NCBI GenBank assembly: GCA_904502055.1
Contig: CAJGDZ010000089.1
Location: 1-6,919, forward strand
Source: an uncultured Clostridia bacterium
Lineage (GTDB): Bacteria; Bacillota; Clostridia; Oscillospirales; CAG-272
Length of the DNA stretch: 6,919 nt
Direction of reading: 5' to 3'
Part shown: one piece after another, positions 5,867 through 6,919 of the stretch
Layout: every line of letters starts with the position of its first letter
How positions within the stretch are numbered: the stretch's first letter is position 1
The notes under the pieces: model-generated
Seen by the model: only the letters and a program-made list of their open reading frames with translations
Databases searched by the model: none
What the model was told of the DNA's origin: nothing
Translations under genes and position numbers: made by a program

Positions 5867-5885
5867 AGTCCCCCCAAATCAATGA

Positions 5886-5908
5886 GGCTGTTGCAAAAAG
5901 CAACAGCC
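5886..5908 (+). terminator. Stem-loop between the small ORF and the first mgtC-like gene
   Basis: GGCTGTTGC (5886-5894), loop AAAAA, GCAACAGCC (5900-5908) is a perfect 9-bp stem. The T-rich tail CTTGTTTTCGTTTTTG follows on the plus strand, so it has the form of a rightward intrinsic terminator although no rightward gene lies immediately upstream. On the minus strand the tail is only TCATTGATTT, so leftward termination would be weak. In the leftward mRNA it sits about 10 bases before the G6 ribosome binding site of the mgtC-like gene and may affect its expression or mRNA processing. Confidence 0.6.
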
Positions 5909-5925
5909 CTTGTTTTCGTTTTTGA

Positions 5926-6216
5926 TTATGCCAGCGCGCGCTCCAGCCATACCATGCCGATGGAAAACGCGTCGTACAGTCCGCTCTTGTCTCCCTGCTT
6001 GATGATCTTGGTGGGATCCTTCGAGTCGATCACCTGAATGAGAATCTTGTCGGGCACACTGTTGTTATCCACCGTCTTGTACGACATGATTTCAAGGATC
6101 AGAATGCACTTATCTGCCTCCATATCGCCGTAGCAAATGGTATTTCCTTCACGGACGAGCGGCTTTCCCTTGTATTCCAGGTACTGTCCGCTGACTTTTT
6201 TTCTCGTATCTGCCAT
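5926..6216 (-). CDS. Small protein of unknown function, upstream of mgtC-like pair
   Basis: I do not recognise a named family. The product is 96 residues, soluble by appearance, with no signal peptide or membrane segment. It is rich in Lys and Asp with short alternating hydrophobic stretches (CILILEIM 37-44, KILIQVID 57-64) that suggest a small beta-rich fold. Distinct segments are KGKPLVREGNTICYGDM (16-32) and KSGLYDAFSIGMVWLERAL (77-95). Two Cys (28 and 37) are not in a clear metal motif. It is very likely real: AAAGGAG lies 9 bases before the ATG, and a strong promoter (6254-6282) lies just upstream. It is transcribed leftward ahead of the two MgtC paralogs and divergently from the Rrf2 gene. 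Its role may relate to either neighbour; that is inference. Confidence 0.8.
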   Translation of the reverse strand: MADTRKKVSGQYLEYKGKPLVREGNTICYGDMEADKCILILEIMSYKTVDNNSVPDKILIQVIDSKDPTKIIKQGDKSGLYDAFSIGMVWLERALA

Positions 6217-6253
6217 ACTATATCACTCCTTTGGTTATTATCTTCCATAATGT

Positions 6254-6282
6254 ATTATAGCACAATGCGGTGCAAAAGTCAA
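6254..6282 (-). promoter_or_regulatory. Sigma-A promoter for the leftward small gene and mgtC-like pair
   Basis: On the minus strand TTGACT (6282-6277) and TATAAT (6259-6254) are separated by 17 bases, with TGC just before the -10 (extended -10). The start of transcription should be near 6247, giving a leader of about 30 bases. It is back to back with the promoter at 6333-6361. Confidence 0.88.
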
Positions 6283-6332
6283 CACCCTCTTTTCTGTCCA
6301 AAAAATTATTAAAAAAATATTTTAAAAACCTA

Positions 6333-6361
6333 TTGACAACGGCAAAAAAACAGTGTATAAT
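6333..6361 (+). promoter_or_regulatory. Perfect-consensus sigma-A promoter of the Rrf2 gene
   Basis: TTGACA (6333-6338) and TATAAT (6356-6361) match consensus at all 12 positions with the ideal 17-base spacer. An A/T-rich block (about 6299-6330) upstream could serve as an UP element. Transcription should start near 6368. Such a strong promoter is usually kept under repression, which fits the inverted repeat overlapping the start site. Confidence 0.93.
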
Positions 6362-6364
6362 CAA

Positions 6365-6385
6365 TGTGTACCAAAAAAGTATACA
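6365..6385 (+). promoter_or_regulatory. Candidate Rrf2 operator overlapping the transcription start
   Basis: TGTGTACC (6365-6372), AAAAA, AGTATACA (6378-6385) is an imperfect inverted repeat with 6 of 8 positions symmetric. It lies just downstream of the -10 and over the predicted +1, where a bound repressor would block transcription. Rrf2 regulators often control their own genes, so autoregulation is the likely role. This is inference from position and symmetry. Confidence 0.5.
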
Positions 6386-6398
6386 ATGAGGTCAAATC

Positions 6399-6839
6399 AT
6401 GAGAATCACACAGGAAGCCGATTACGCGATCCGCATCGCCTGCCTTTTGGCGGAGCGGGACCAAACGCTGGACGCCAATACCATTGCCGAGGCGTGCTGC
6501 ATTACGCAGCGATTTGCGCTGAAGATCCTCAGAAAAATGGTACTTGGGGATCTGGTTTGCTCCTTCAAGGGTGCAAACGGCGGCTATCGCCTGGGGCGCG
6601 ACCCGAAGGACATCACACTGAAGGACATCATCGAGCTGATCGACGGTGAGATCACCATCTCCCGGTGCCTTTCCGAGGATCACGTTTGCTCCAAGACCGG
6701 CGAGAACAAGGGCGCGTGCTTCGTGCACCGTGTATTTAACGTAATCAACCGTGACGTTGTGAAAAAGCTGGAGAAGGTAACGCTTGCCGCTCTGGTCGAT
6801 CCCGACGTTTCGGTGGAGGATATCACAAAAAATTTTTAA
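6399..6839 (+). CDS. Rrf2-family transcriptional regulator with likely Fe-S cluster
   Basis: The product is 146 residues, typical of Rrf2 proteins. The N-terminus MRITQEADYAIRIACLLA (1-18) and a winged helix-turn-helix with IAEACCITQRFALKILRKM (29-47) and GGYRLGR (61-67) are characteristic. The C-terminal part holds Cys90, Cys97 and Cys107 with His110 in a CxxH arrangement; this resembles the three Cys and one His that hold [2Fe-2S] in IscR (92, 98, 104 and His107), with longer spacings here. It is probably a cytoplasmic sensor of iron-sulfur status, oxygen or nitric oxide. TGAGGT lies 6 bases before the ATG. A rubredoxin-type gene follows 27 bases after the stop, supporting a redox role. CymR- or NsrR-like alternatives are possible; no isc or suf genes are visible. 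Confidence 0.92.
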   Translation: MRITQEADYAIRIACLLAERDQTLDANTIAEACCITQRFALKILRKMVLGDLVCSFKGANGGYRLGRDPKDITLKDIIELIDGEITISRCLSEDHVCSKTGENKGACFVHRVFNVINRDVVKKLEKVTLAALVDPDVSVEDITKNF

Positions 6840-6866
6840 TTCATATTTTTTAGGAGGATTTTAGTT

Positions 6867-6919
6867 ATGAAAAAGTGGAAATGTGCCGTTTGCGGACAGA
6901 TCGTAGAGTCCGAAACCAG
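6867..6919 (+). CDS. Rubredoxin-type protein, N-terminal fragment cut by window end
   Basis: Only 17 codons are present: MKKWKCAVCGQIVESET. The CxxCG knuckle (Cys6, Cys9) straight after MKKWKC is typical of the first half of a rubredoxin iron site. It may be a free rubredoxin-like protein, or the N-terminal rubredoxin domain of a reverse rubrerythrin or related peroxidase; the rest of the gene is outside the window. TAGGAGG (6851-6857) with a 9-base spacer supports the start. It is probably co-transcribed with the Rrf2 gene and its product is likely to help detoxify peroxide or oxygen in an anaerobe. Confidence 0.78.
   Translation, partial: MKKWKCAVCGQIVESET

Noticed and set aside
6330..6728. 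132-codon minus-strand frame over the Rrf2 gene
   Set aside because: It is antisense to a clear Rrf2 protein, runs through that gene's promoter and has no supporting signals.
1..6919. CRISPR array, tRNA, rRNA, transposase or prophage genes
   Set aside because: There are no regularly spaced direct repeats, no cloverleaf-like sequences, and no transposase or phage proteins on either strand.

Overview
The window looks like a chromosomal segment of an anaerobic member of the Clostridia (Firmicutes), plausibly an uncultured gut lineage. The basis is GC-rich genes between AT-rich spacers, AGGAGG-type ribosome binding sites, textbook sigma-A promoters, an Rrf2 regulator next to a rubredoxin-type gene, and a hairpin element at the left edge that resembles repeats common in gut Clostridia. 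The placement is inference; no marker gene here fixes the genus.

Layout. Positions 1-257 are non-coding: a REP-like double hairpin (47-91), then a good sigma-A promoter (193-221). A rightward housekeeping cluster follows: tsaE, tsaB, rpiB, ispD, ispF and rpe (258-4037), closed by a strong intrinsic terminator (4050-4082). tsaE/tsaB and ispD/ispF overlap and are probably translationally coupled. A 175-base gap before rpe holds a long imperfect stem. The cluster mixes tRNA t6A modification (TsaE, TsaB), pentose phosphate isomerisation (RpiB, Rpe) and the MEP isoprenoid pathway (IspD, IspF).

From 4083 to 4462 there is no credible gene, but there is much secondary structure: two inverted, diverged copies of one hairpin sequence bracket a perfect 30-bp palindrome. 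An 18-nt sequence here recurs in inverted orientation near the left edge of the window.

A leftward group follows. In transcription order it is a small conserved-looking protein of unknown function (6216-5926) and two tandem MgtC/SapB-family membrane proteins (5866-5177 and 5164-4463). The first gene has its own promoter (6254-6282). Back to back with it is a perfect-consensus promoter (6333-6361) driving an Rrf2-family regulator with likely [2Fe-2S] ligands, followed by the first 17 codons of a rubredoxin-type protein cut by the window end. This suggests an iron-sulfur or redox-responsive unit.

Most of the window is ordinary core metabolism. The parts that deserve a second look are the structured 4.1-4.45 kb spacer, the small unknown protein linked to paired MgtC paralogs, and the Rrf2 control region. 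I do not see clear evidence of a wholly new system.
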